Shown: positions 37,509 to 50,604 of the stretch, piece by piece
Position numbering within the stretch: position 1 is the first letter of the stretch
Layout: the number at the start of each line of letters is the position of its first letter
NCBI GenBank assembly: GCA_921293015.1
Contig: OV121082.1
Span: forward strand, 45,032,971-45,096,970
Direction: 5' to 3'
Length of the DNA: 64,000 nt
Source: Phorcus lineatus
Lineage: Eukaryota > Mollusca > Gastropoda > Trochida > Trochidae
Position numbers and translations under genes: made by a program
The notes under the pieces: generated by a model
The model's database searches: none
The model's input: the letters and a program-made list of their open reading frames with translations, nothing else
What the model was told of the DNA's origin: nothing

Positions 37509-37670
37509 ATTGATTAAGTATGATTGGAATGATTTCCACCTGTCTCTTGGTTTCCAGCCAAGATAACCTTCATCGCCATCTTCTTCCATTTCCTGGCACT
37601 GGATTAGGACACATTCAATCAATCTCTTAGAAACAGCTCTCAGTTGGTCCCAGGATGATAACAAGATTAA
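37509..37670 (-). CDS. 54-codon open frame containing a candidate caspase-gene exon (37540-37598)
   Basis: The minus-strand frame is open for 54 codons and reads like protein (WDQLRAVSKRLIEC, then QEMEEDGDEGYLGWKPRDR). Inside it, AATCCAG before 37598 can serve as acceptor and CAG followed by GTGGAA after 37540 as a modest donor. The 59-nt exon would encode CQEMEEDGDEGYLGWKPRD plus two bases AG. These join the caspase exon's first T to make Ser, and the start phase (0) matches the ATG frame of the 55670 candidate. An acidic stretch ending in Asp would suit a caspase prodomain. The polypyrimidine tract is poor and no family was recognised. A transposon-derived fragment or chance is possible. 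Confidence 0.25.
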
Positions 37671-38789
37671 TCATCCATGTAAGCAAAAGTATTTCATTTT
37701 GACAACATGAAGCAGAATTATTGAACTTCAAGTTGCAATCTGTCTTTCTGAATATAAACATTTTCAGGGTTGACTAACTCAGGCTTGATCCTCTGTGGAA
37801 GAAATCGTTTCAAGATAAGCTAACATCAAGGAACTTGCTAGTAATACCTTCGCTGAGCAATAGAATTGCTAAATTACACAATAGAGGACACCACAGTTAC
37901 ACGAACTAATATGACAGGGAATATCTAGGGATATTAATTTACAATATACTTTCTAAACCTTATCATAACTTCTAATTTTTCAAAAGTAAAATCATTAATA
38001 ATATAAGAACATAATTCTAAAAAGTTGGTAAGTTAAAAGTTCCCCTGAAGCTGATATACGAAGCATCATGGATGAAGGAGGAACAGGTCCTTAGACGACA
38101 ATGACAAATCTGCTGTTAACATTTTGCTGGAAGCGCTATACTTGATTTACTTGGCATCTCTCCCCTGTAGATTCCACATTATTTTTTGCAACCCTTGGGT
38201 AATAGATAGCTGAACGTTTATCTCATTTTTTGCAGGGATCCGGGTGTTTTTTTTATCGCAACGTGTCTGCTAGATGCTTATTGCTGAATTTCAGACAGAG
38301 AGAACACTAGGAGAGAAAATAGGTTATAAGAACTTTGAGACATTTTAGAGACATTTTCTGTCAAAATTGATTAATTTTAAACTGTCTTCGATCAACATAC
38401 ATTATTAGGATAATGTGCACAGTTACTGAAACATCAAAAAAAAGCATTCTTTTAGACTTTCTTCTGTGATGTCGTGAAGTATGACTTTAGAAATTAGAAT
38501 ACATCACAAAGAATTTGATGAAATAAGACATTTGATAGAATAAACAAAACCAAATAAAACCAATCATTTCTTGTCCCCAGTGGTATTTCATAATGTCGTA
38601 TAAACCAAACACTTGCCCCTTGTGGTGATGTATTAAGGGGTAATTCATAAACTCCTGCCCTACAGAGAAAAGTCAATTTAATTTTTGCACCTGCTGGGAA
38701 AGATTTTTTATTCCATACAACTATATTGAAAAAAAGTAAAAGAAACAATGCCAATCTAGCTCTTAATAAGGTCCAAGATATCAAAAAAC
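37671..38789. other. non-coding DNA
   Basis: Nothing recognised apart from a chance minus frame (38494-38799) running into the minisatellite. Confidence 0.4.
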
Positions 38790-39540
38790 ATTTGCTCATA
38801 GCAAATTAAAGAAACAAAAAATTTTGCTAATAGCAAAGTCAAAGACATTTAGTAAATTCAGATAAACCAGAAACTCTTGAAAATAAATTGCTCAAAGTAA
38901 AGTAAAAAAAACCCAAGACACTCTTGCTCACAGTGTATTCAGATAAACGAAAAACTTATGATAAAGTAAAAAAAAGTTAAAAAACAATCTTGCTCACAGC
39001 AAAGTCAAAGGAACCGAAAAACACTTGCTTAAAGCTAAATCAAAGAAATAAAACACTCATGCTTTTATTAATATCAAAGAAACAAATCACTCTTGCTCTT
39101 AGTAAAATCAGAATAAACAAACACACTTGCTCTTAGTAAAATCAATGAAAGAAACACTCTTGCGCTTAGTAAAATCATAGAGACTAACAGTCTTGCTCTT
39201 AGTAATATCAAAAAAACAAACAGTCTTGATGGAAGCAAAATCAGAGAAACAAACTCTTGTTTTAATAAAATCAGAGAAACAAACTCTTTAGCTCTTGGGA
39301 AAACCCTTTATGTCAGAGTAAAATCAGAGGAGCAAAACACTCATGTTCTTATTAAAATCATAGAAACAAATTAACATTCCTGTTTTAAGTAATATCAGAG
39401 AAACAAACTCTCTTGCTCTTAGTAAAATCAGAATAAACAAACACACTTGATAATTGCAATATCAAAGAAACAAAACACTCTTGTTTTAAGTAAAATCACA
39501 GAAACAAACACTCTTGCTGTTAGTAAAATCACACACAAAA
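38790..39540. repeat. diverged minisatellite, unit about 36-38 bp
   Basis: The core AACACTCTTGCTCTTAGTAA followed by AATCAGAGAAACAA is repeated about twenty times with many substitutions and indels. The clearest copies are at 39060-39240 and 39390-39530. Copies at the left end (38800-39050) are most degraded. The frame at 39428-39619 on minus is a consequence of the repeat. Confidence 0.85.
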
Positions 39541-41276
39541 AAAAATTCCTTCTCCATGTAAGGACAATGGCCATCATCATAAGGTGACGATAACCAAACC
39601 GGTGAAGACCTTTCTCCACTCTGTAATGAAATGGGTGTGATGGATCTGATCAGGAAACCAAAACAGTGTGATTACTAGGTTAAAGAGCACCTGAATCACA
39701 GTTTGGGTGATCTATGCACATTTAGGGGAGATTTCCGTTGGGAGACGAGACAGTTTAGTCTGGGCAGCATGTATCGAGTGCAGTGATGAGAGACAAGACA
39801 GAAGAGAGATGTGTTCTAGCTCAAATCACTGTCTGGACTAGCTTCTGAATAAACACAGAGATAACCCTTCGTCTCAGTCTGCCTTCTCTTATGCCTTGTC
39901 TCATTCATTGTGCTGCTGTTTGACAAGTTCTACATCGGTTGACAGGTGCTTTTGCTTGAACAGTCCAGCTGCCATGTTCTCAAACAGACCTGTATCGTTT
40001 GTCATGTGTGTTCAATGTTTTTGAAAAGACAAAGGAACATATTTTACTTCACATAAGGTTCAATCGACCTGAGTTTACAAGGCTTGAAAGAAATATTACA
40101 GTAGACAAAGAGGGAAGTAATTGGATGATTTTCACTGTGATTGTTTTGTCATGTGAAAATGGATATAAAATGACAAGTGTATACTTGGTTGTGCTGAGAA
40201 TGCTTAGCTTGCAGAAATTCTGTCTGGTTGGTAAAAGCAGGGCTTCATAACACATTTATAGCTTTGAAGTCAGAAGAATAACTTAGTTTTCCTTCATTTT
40301 CTCAAATATGTCATATTATCAGCTTTTCTTTCAATACTTAACATTTGCAGTTATAGGATCTCAAGAATCAAGTTATTAACCCTTTCACCCTAATTAAAAG
40401 GCCTCCTATGTTGCTGGTTTCTTACAGGTGAATAACACACATTTTCACCATCATCAAATCCTTGATATCTTCCTCAAATTTTTTATTCATTTCTTTAATA
40501 ATACTGACATACACCATTTATTTCAAGATCATGATTATTTCTTTTATTCAGTCAATTGTTCAATCAGTTCATCTTTGCCAATCTGAAGACAAGGATATTT
40601 AATTAATGATCAACTTCCATGTATAATTATAGGTTATGTAATACGGTCTTCGAGCAAGTAGAAGAAAGATAACAACTGCAGTCCTGGATAGAATGTAGAA
40701 ACTGGTTAATTCATCTTCAAAACATAGTAAAAAAGTAACATATCCTCTAAAAACAACAGATCTCCATTCATGTCAAATATTTGAAATTTAATAAATTTGA
40801 ATACTCAATGCATAAATTGAAGATTGATACACAAAAACCTGGTTATAATGCCACCATTTGTCCAAGAGACCTTATGGCAGTATATCCAGGTTGGCATTAC
40901 ACTCAGGTAAGGCTTTTAGAAACATGTTGGCTAGAAAGATAATAAGTCATTATTGTCATGATTTTGACATGATGAACTGGTAACAAGTCATTAATAAAAG
41001 AGGTGATGAGTTTTGTTAATTAATTTAAGGCAAGTAGAATGTCACTCAAGTAGTTCATGCCTATTAACCAGCAATAAATGTACAACAAGCACCCAATGTG
41101 AATTGATTTGAAATCCGTTCTGGCAAAACATGGCATTATATCCAGTTTGGCATTATAACCAGGGGCATTATAACAATTACTGTAGTTGCTTAACAGCTGT
41201 AAATTATCTGACAATTTGAATTTTTAAAAACTCCCTAAAGATCCTTGGATCAAATTAAAAAATATATGCTAGACAT
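39541..41276. other. non-coding DNA
   Basis: No supportable exon. TAACCCTTTCACCCTAATTA at 40379 resembles TAACCCTTTCACTCCCAC at 37313, which may be a small dispersed repeat. The opposite-strand frames 39999-40250 and 40049-40255 mask each other and lack motifs. Confidence 0.4.
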
Positions 41277-41752
41277 ATCCTCAGCCATTCTCTCCCAACA
41301 GAGGTAGCTCCGTCATAAATTTCTATACAACCTCTGTCTTAATTCGAAGGTTTTTTGTGCACGAAATGTAGAACGCTGATTGGAAGCAATCAAAGTTAGT
41401 TGAGCAATCAGCAACGCCGTTTCAAAAGTTATCATTCAAATCGCCTAAGTTATTTCCGCAAGCTTCCCAAAAGCTAAACTTTATTCGAATATGCACCTTG
41501 CACTTTCAGTTGTCTTTACAGAACACAAACGCCTCATTTTCCGACTGTTTCATTGCACGGGCCTGTGTGACATCAAATATGTTATTCATGCATTCGTTGT
41601 CTTCATTGGCTGAAATATAGCCAGGTAGTTTAAGTTGCAATATTGTCCCGCTAGGGGAAGTGCCGGAAGACCGAGAAACCTTCGAATTAAGACAGAGGTT
41701 GTATAGAAATTTATGACGGAGCTACCTCTGTTGGTAGAGAATGATCCTCAGC
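41277..41752. mobile_element. Mutator-like MITE with 67-bp TIRs and 9-bp target duplication
   Basis: The arms at 41287-41353 and 41676-41742 are inverted copies with a single mismatch in 67. Including one more paired base at each end, the element is 41286-41743 (458 bp). It is flanked by the exact 9-bp direct repeat ATCCTCAGC (41277-41285 and 41744-41752). Long inverted ends with a 9-bp duplication are the pattern of the Mutator (MULE) superfamily. There is no transposase or sizeable open frame inside. The near-identical arms and intact flanks suggest a fairly recent insertion. Confidence 0.92.
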
Positions 41753-44700
41753 TCAAAAAACTTTTAATCTAAAACAAAAGCAATAAATGCGTTCTTTGTT
41801 CCCATATTTATTCATTATATTCATGAAATGCAATGAATTAACGGCAAAGGTTTGAGATTTGTATAATAAACATTATGGTAATATAGTTATATCATCTAGC
41901 AAGGCCAGCACTTCCATGCATGTTTAACCACTTTCCGCCCCTTGAGTGGAACACACTGAGACACAACTAGACAAAGATGAATGGGACAAAACATCCATAG
42001 TCTTCTGATAAAGAAGCTACTGTACACACAACAAAAATGGTGCCGGTCAAAAATACCCATGTACAAGTGAGTATATAAAGCTAAAATCAGTGTAACTTAA
42101 GTGAATAATTAGTTACAGTTACAACCTTGATTGGGATCCCTGAAGTTGGAACAATGAAGAATGAACAATGTATGTATACTGCTCCCTTATAATTCTCCTG
42201 AATGGTAACATTCTGACTCAAAGATTCTTATGTTTTTCAACAAGACTGTAGGTAGATATGGTAATGACCTATCTTTTTGAAACAGCAAAAACACAACTTA
42301 TCATTCCATCTTTTTTAGCCTAAATTCATTGTAGTGCTAATGCTGACACTAAAATCTCAAAATTGAATTCATATTATGCTGATTTCTTACAATCTAGAAA
42401 TTTAGAATCTATGTACATGTTTATAACTTAAAGGATAATGCTATCAATACCTTAGCCACTGAATTTATAAGTCAATTAATTAACATTAACTAACCAGAAC
42501 TTAACTTACCAATTTATTTAATTCTAATCGTCTACAGACTAAAAGGCATTGAAGCACACAAATGTTCTGTAATACTGCACAGATGACTCATATTTTTCAC
42601 TATTACTAACAATCCATGCTAAGGTAATCAATCATTATTTTCATATTATGTATGGATTCAGGTAAATGCAATTGAAATACAAGGAATAAATGCAATATAG
42701 CACCAAATTTGCATGACCTACAGTATGGGTAGCAACAATGTTACAGCATGTTATACTTTGTATGAGAAATCAATGTAGTTAAAGATATACTTGATAAAGA
42801 ATATTTCCTGCCTTGTTCCCATTTTGAGAGATTAAGGAATTTTCAGAAGCATTGTAAATTCCTTGTTCAACAATTTTTGACACAATTTTTACATTCCTAA
42901 TGACTTTGGCGGTCTCAACTATCAGGTAAATTGTAAAGAATAAAAAGTAATTTGTTGCATTGATATAAATGCTAAAGTGAGTGTGTATGTCCTCCAATGT
43001 CCTAAAATTGCCAATTTGAAAAAAAGACAAACTGTGCTATATTTGCTTATAATATTTGATATCCTTTAATATTCCACAATGTAAATCCAAAAATGTTAAT
43101 TCAGGTAAAAGTAATGATAAGTATTAACATAGTAATAAGCCTGTGGGATTTGAAACTTGATTTTCTACAACATCTAGAATTACCTTTCAGACATGCATTA
43201 AGTTTCAGCTTAGGTTGAAATGAGTGGAAGGTGATAAATCACAGGATCAAAGACAGGTAGACTATACTGATAATCAGGAAATAACCGAAGCCAATAAACA
43301 CTCACCATTCATTACCATTATTCTAACCAAAGAATAAATAAGGCATGAGTGTCGTGATTCTGATCATATTTTTGTATTATGGTTCATTTTTATGTTCAAC
43401 ATCAAATGATGAAATCATGCACAGGTCTCCCTAGTGTGATTTGGCATGTCTTCATCTTATTATATTATATACTGATTATATTTCGTTCTTCAGACAGTCA
43501 CAAATATTTTTCCTGTTATTTCTGTGATCAACAGCTACTTTTTATAATGATAAAATACATAGAAATGACACATTCAATCTCTTCCATCGTCAAATCAAAG
43601 GAAGGTGTTGTTTGATTCTGACATTCGTTTATTTTGCAGTCTTTCTTGTACCAAACGTCAGAATAAACGATGACAATGATTAACAGGCTAGCCTAGACCA
43701 GAGATGGACACATCGATAAAGCAATGGGTTTGTCAATATCTTGTCAGTAATTAGAACAAATATCGGGACAAATCTAGTTCTAACGATCTCTTGACATGTT
43801 ACTTGCTTTCAAAGAATTCTTTTGCTTAAGACATTCACTTTCTGCTTCATAGGAAAAAAATTAATGGTTGATTTTCTTTGCTTTATCGTGGAATACAAGA
43901 TTGATTTTTAAGATTCACTGATTTTAAAGAGGATTTAGATAACTGCGATTTTTATAAACAGTTTTTTTTTTAGATCACATGTTCTAATACAATTCAAAGT
44001 TGAACCAAGAAGTTTGCAAAGGATTAATGCTTTACTGTAACATGATAAAAATATAACTGAGCTTATGTAGAGAACAGATTTAGTTTTGTTAAAATGACAA
44101 AATGACAATTTATTTTCCAAACTTTTATTTTTACATCATAATTTTTCATTGATTTTGGATACGTAAAGTGAAAAAATTGATTTCATAAGATTATTGTTAA
44201 ATGATTTATAAGAACATAAAGAAAGGTCAATTTTCGGACTAAATCAAAATGGTTTTGATCCCTCCCTGATTCAGTTAACTTCATTATTTTTGTAAACAAA
44301 ATGTATATAATAGGTGTATGCTCATCTTTTCTACCATACAACATCAATATAGGAACAAAGGCAATACATGATTTCTTCGCATGCAACCAAGGCTTGGTAA
44401 ACAAGATGATAGATGAGGGTTGAAAAGTTGATACCCTTCTATGGTAAACAACCAAAAAACCAAGATAAAAATGGACTCGAGAAGAGGATGGAGGTGCTGA
44501 AAGAGATACATGAGTTAATTTATATTCGAGGGAAAATAATTCTTACATTTTGTGCTAAACATTTAGGATATGACCTTGCTTGACCCTCTTCTGTCCTCCT
44601 TGCTGGTCTAGAAATGTGAGAGAATTTTCATATACTGTCGAGTTTTTTTATCCATTTAATTATGCATGAGTCCACCCCACCCATAATCTCGCCTAAGTCT

Positions 44701-45175
44701 CGGGTAAGCTGGACAACATGAATACACGACAGGTCTTCAATCGCTCTTTGATCAAAATACAAATGCCATTAATGGCTCGGTACGTCAGGCTGATGGTTAT
44801 TCTGCGAGCTTAGATGAAACCAACTGCATCAGCTGATTGTGACTATGGTTAATGATGGAATCTATTCAAGATCAAACAAAATTTCTGAAAGTAGCATTCA
44901 GAGACTAATAGAGCTGGTAACAATTAAAATCTTTAATGATTGAATAATATATAAATGTTATAAGACATAATTCAAGACGGGTAATTTCAGTGAAGATAGA
45001 ATGGAAATATATTCATAATGCTGTTTTATTTAGAAGATAGCCATTAACCTTCGTATTTGATTGTGCTCAATTGTTTAATGATAATGATAAGGAGAATATT
45101 CATATTACACATGTTTTCATTCAGGAATGCAAGATCAAGGCGTCTCTCGCTTACCCAGGCTGACAAACATGGCAC
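41753..45175. other. non-coding DNA
   Basis: Frames at 42779-43030, 43379-43615, 43935-44120 and 44183-44455 are short, AT-driven and without domains. The part at 44680-44870 is less AT-rich than its surroundings and may be a conserved non-coding element. That is only an impression. Confidence 0.4.
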
Positions 45176-45464
45176 TTAAAGGAGTAGTAGCACATTTTTT
45201 AAAGATTTATTGTTTTCGATTTTCCCCAATACACAATAGTTTATGCCAAATGTATTATCTTCAAGGGGTCATCTCATTATTCAAAAAAATCATCCGTAGT
45301 CATAGTTGAAATTACATGTATCAAGCTAAAACCACTGGCAGCTATTTTTGTGCGGACACCTTTTAATCATTTGCCATATTAAAAGACGCTGTCTTAAAAT
45401 GATAAACCACTATATTCATTTTCCTGAAATCACTTTATTTTCTAAAAAAATCATGCTACTGACC
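45176..45464. mobile_element. TTAA MITE, family C, copy 2 (right end eroded)
   Basis: It starts at TTAA 45176-45179 with AGGAGTAGTAGCACATTTTT and follows copy 1 (30201-30557) to ATGCTACTGACC near 45464. There the terminal TTAA has been lost. It is shorter than copy 1 by about 70 bp through internal deletion. The plus-strand frame 45127-45309 over it is not coding. Confidence 0.7.
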
Positions 45465-45477
45465 ACACAATCTCAAT

Positions 45478-46021
45478 CAGGTACACACTTTACTAATGGG
45501 AGATAAGACCCAATTTAAAGAGCCACTCCGTAAGTTGATGGAGTCACATATGCCAAACTTAATTAATGGTGTCATTTGATCCCGAAGTATCGACTGTTAC
45601 CAAAAAGAATCATTTTAAAACTAATTGGTTTTGTACAGTCACAATACGAAGGTAGAAAGTCGCAATTATGATAAAAAACTGGACAGTGGCGCGCGTCAAA
45701 CAGCCAAACATAATTTTGGAGACTTATCTAAAGCCACCAGGAGGTCATTTTGGAGTTAGGTTATATAACTAGTATCCATGTAATTTGAACGTGTGATCCT
45801 CGCCTCTGTGTATTTATAAAGCTGTTTTTAGATTTTCATGGAAAAAACGTATTTGTCATATACATGTCTTTTGGACATGAAAAGTTAAGATGTTTTGATT
45901 TTATATCACAACATAAGACATTTAGGTTCGTATCAAAGGTAAATAATATGTTATGAAAATCACAGAGTGGCTCTTTAAACAGGTACACAATTTACTAATG
46001 GGAGATAAGACTCAATTTAAA
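45478..46021. mobile_element. TTAA MITE, family A, copy 2, inside a duplicated 43-bp flank
   Basis: The MITE occupies 45519-45974 between TTAA copies 45515-45518 and 45975-45978. Its ends AGAGCCACTCCGTAAG and AGAGCCACTCTGTGAT (right, reverse complement) match copy 1 at 1144-1621. The 43 bp to the left (CAGGTACACACTTTACTAAT up to CAATTTAAAG) recur directly to the right at 45979-46021. There the TTAA is not filled by a MITE and continues AGAAAATC. So the flank was duplicated and one copy keeps an empty-looking site. Confidence 0.88.
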
Positions 46022-49000
46022 GAAAATCTAAGCAGAATCCAAAGTTTCTGTTGACGCTGAATTTCTCATTTTTGCGGCAAATAGCCTTGACACAGAACTG
46101 TGTACAAACAATTCTATTGTTCTAAATACATGTTGATTAAGAAAGCTATTTTCAAAAGGTTAGCTAATGTGTTTCTGGATATTAGAGAGTTTTGTGTTGC
46201 TATAAGGGCAGGTCGCTTCAATTGCAACAAGCACTTTGTTTTATTGATTGAACACAGCATCTGATCCAACAGGCTGAAGACCAGCAACCAATGAAATATA
46301 TCATCCATTATCTGTAAATGACATTGGGGCACCAAGCAAATTATCATTAATATCCATCAAATAAAATTGGACAGGTTTTTCCATTTATTTATTTTTCCCC
46401 CACTGTTTCATCCTGAATAACAAAAGTCAAGTTTTCAAGACAATTTTGCATTTTAACCATGACACAAAGACCAAGAACCACAATAATTGCTTTTTGAAAG
46501 ACCAAACATTTTTGCACGTTAATAGACCAGTTTTGAAACTAAAACAGGTCTGACAACCACTTTTCTTCTCATATAGGCACTTAGTCATGTCTTATGGCCA
46601 TTCAAATTGAAAACACGGGCTAGATTTCAAACTCATTCCGCAAATGACATTTCAAATAGGGAAATATGGCTCTGTTGACATTAAGAGCCTTTAGAGAACA
46701 CAGCTGTTGTAAAGTAAGTAATCATGTCACTGGCACACATGAATAGAGTTAATTCACCAATTGCATCCATCCTTCGCAAATCAGTTCAGCACCACTGGAA
46801 CCCTACTTACAGATGGTGTCAGGTTTTCATACGGCAGATATAGATATCTGAATAAATGCATAAAATGAATGTGATGGAATAATGTCGGCAATTCTTCAGC
46901 ATGTCACAAGGGTGTTCACATTTCTGTCACACCGACTCCTATGCATAATTCATTAGGTGGAACAGATTTCTGTCACTGGTTTAATAACTTGAGACATTCT
47001 ATCAAGCTTTTGCATTATCTGATGCAATTGACTCCTAGAAATGATGAATAATAGTAACAAATTACATAGGTTGAATAACAACAACAAGGCGACAAAAACC
47101 TGAATATGTTACTTGCTGTTAGAGAATATCTCACTTATCACAGTCTGTTTAGAGAAAATTTTTCTTCCACTGACATAACTCAATCCAGATTCATACAAAT
47201 TAATCCATAGCTTTTTTAACTGTTCAATTTATTATGACAAAATTTGCAGAGTTCACTGAGCATGTGACTTATCAGCTTTCTGTTCTTATCTTGTATCAAT
47301 TCCTGAATTCCTTAACTCTCATTGAGTTTCTATCAAATTGAAAATGCTACCCAATATCATTTTAAAACAAGAAATAACACATAGTGTAGGGGGAAAAACA
47401 TTACGAAAGTGGTATGGAGACGTTCACATCCTCCATCACAAAAACATTGGAAAAATGACATCAAGCATCATTTTAATCAAACATTTAAATCAAAAACAAT
47501 ACATACCTCCTTTACAATTTTCAATCTTGGGGTGAATGTAAAATTTTGCCAGAATTAATAAGGTTAATGTGCAGTGAATTCTTTAATGCCAGAAACATGG
47601 TTTATCAATAACTTTCAATTTTAAATGAATACGCTGTCACTGGCTAGCATAGACATATTTTCACCTTGAATGACATTCACTAGCTTGAGTTCACAACTCA
47701 TTACGTTTGAAGGATAAATCGTCATTTTCCAGAAATCTTACTCAGAAATTTTATATACTGAATAACCAGTGGTCATTTTGTGTACAAGTAAACATCTCTT
47801 CCCAAGGGACATACTCAAGTATATAGGTCTGTGGGCATTTCCAGAGGGGCTACATATAATAATGCTTTTGGATATTTCTTTATCTAACTTGTAAACCAAT
47901 TACCTAGTACAATTACATCGTTTAAACTGTTTATTCAAAATAAGAATTTAGCTAATTAATATTTCTTTCATAATATCTCAACCTTTTTGCTCAACAATGT
48001 GAGAAAATTACAATTAGTGTAGCTATTCTGGCTTTGCATGATAACTTTTTTTTTAATTATTGGACAGAAATAATTAAGTTAACAAAAAAGTTTTAAAAAT
48101 ATATCAACATTCTACACAATGACTATTCCAATCAAATCATAAATAAACTGAGAATCAATTTTAACTTAGTTGTTCTGATAAATAGATATCACATTTTTAT
48201 AACATATGAATTTACTACTTACCATGGTGATTATATTTGATTTAACATTATTTATAAACAAATGAATTGGTTGATCATAAGTACAAGAATACAATAAAAA
48301 AGGGGTTAAAATGTGCAAGAGATACATGTATATTGGGACAAAAAATCAAAAGTGTTGGTGGATTGAAAGTTGATCGTATATAGCCTTCCTTCTCTAAAAG
48401 AACTATTTTAGTATCTCTACTTAAATTATCTTAAAAACCTTATTAATCATGTTCAAAAACGTTATGTGGCTATATCCTTTTGATTGTTTATGAAAGAAAG
48501 GAATCTATCATATTTACCAACACATCAAATTTACAGTATACCGTAATAAACATTGAAATCTAATTATAAAATAAACTGATGATTGTTTTTTTTTTAAATT
48601 TCTATTATATGTATAACATATGGTACCCATATAAAAACATCTGTTTTGGTTATTATCTATCATGATGGTCATATTCAATTTGACATCAGGTTTTAATAAA
48701 ATAGGTTATGAGTGTGTCCACAAATGAAGAGTTAACCCTCATACAACTTATAGGGAAAAGATACACTAAGTACCATGAGGTCTTAAAGACCCATGATAGT
48801 TTCTGGCAGAGAATACACCAAAGCTTTACAACAGTTATTGGCAAAAATATACTCAACTTTAATTTTTCATAAATATATAAATCTTTTACATATCCAAAAT
48901 GAATTGTGAACATTTATGATGCAACATATGAGGGATATTTACCATTTGTGACCTTGGGGGATTTAATTTAACACAGACCCCTCAGAGTGGGCTAGGGGTG

Positions 49001-50604
49001 TGCGAGTTTAAAATTATTTACATATGTATAATAATGGTTGATATTTTTAAAGTACATTTGAACATAATCAAATTAATAAAAGTCATTACATTTTTTCTAG
49101 AGTAAATATGGTTGATTTGAGTATACACAAAACCTTGTTCAATCAGACGACTCTATTGAAGATAAATAAGGTATAATATTCAACTGGGGTCTATCTGAGT
49201 CGTACAAGGTTAAGATCTAAAGGAGACAAATACAGTACAACCAGAGTTTAAAATGAGTAGTAGCACTGACAGAAGATTATAAATGCCTATACTCTCTGAG
49301 AGAAATATTTTTGTATTCTTCCTCAAATTATCTTAAATGCAATATTCATCAATTTTGGAATCAATATGTGGCATATTGGGACGACTCATTCATCATTGTA
49401 ATTGTATTTGATATGAAAACAAGTCCAACCTTATTTGCATAAATAGACAACCCAAGCATTTTGATAATATTCCGTTCTCAAATACTGTTATCAATTATAA
49501 TATGTGACAGACACGTTTGATAAAATCAATACCAAATAGCATTTGTCCTTTATCACAGACAAACTTAATGAAAACTGATACCAAATGTTACAAAACATTT
49601 TTATTGTCACAGACAAATGTGAAACATACAAACTGGACAATGTTACAACTGTCTTGTGTCCAATAAGTACTCTTGGCATAAGCCCACTGGTAAATAAATA
49701 GAGGTACTAAGGGAAGTGTATCACATGGCTCTTACAAATCAAGTTTATATATTTCATACAACCGAAAGCAAAGCTCTGACAGAGAATTACATGAGTTTGA
49801 AAAAAGTGGCATTTTTTCAAATGTAATGATCTCTTTGTTTCCAATTCTATTCCATTTAAAATAAAGACATCCACAAAACAGTCTACTTTCCTTACAACTG
49901 CCCGCTGCAGTGACATCATCAACATTTGTATAATGAAATGTCACAGTTGTCAAAATACATAAACTCGAGCTGAAACAATCATTGCTATGGAAAAAGTGAT
50001 ACGTGCATGCACATGTGTACATATGAAATTTTTTCACTATCTATGTTTTACCATATGGGTAATAATAGTGTATGTATCAAGCTTGACAAACAAGCACCTG
50101 CCCAGTGAGCTATTGATCTCCACCCACTGCAAGGGAGGCAGTGTGACCAACAACTGGACAAACCTGCTTCACAGCCAGTCTGTAAGCAATCGTCCCCCAT
50201 TTAATCATTACTGACTGCAATAAAAGACTGTTAATGCTTCATACTCTGCAACTTGCAAAATCGATGCACAATGGCAGTTAAAGATAATTTGTGCTAAAGG
50301 CAACAGAAATCTGCAGACCTGTATGAAAAAGTCAAGTTGTAACAATGGCCTTTATTTCCCTGTCTCATACTATAGCTGGCTTTGTAGTCCTGATCAAAGA
50401 GACCATTCCATGACATTATGAAGATATCTTGCTGACTCGCAACTTAATCACATATTCCATAATATGTCACATTAAATCTTGTGAGTTGTAGTAAATAATA
50501 CTTCTAGCATTCAAATTGATACAAACCAAGTTATGATTTAAACTTATCAATCTTGATTTAAATCTAGACAATCAGCAAATTGCAGCTTGTAAACATGTGA
50601 TCAT
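46022..50604. other. non-coding DNA
   Basis: The longest plain stretch. Frames at 46114-46347, 47338-47535, 48686-48913 and 49491-50214 overlap between strands or are AT-driven. No splice-bounded protein motif, RNA gene or MITE was seen. Confidence 0.45.
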
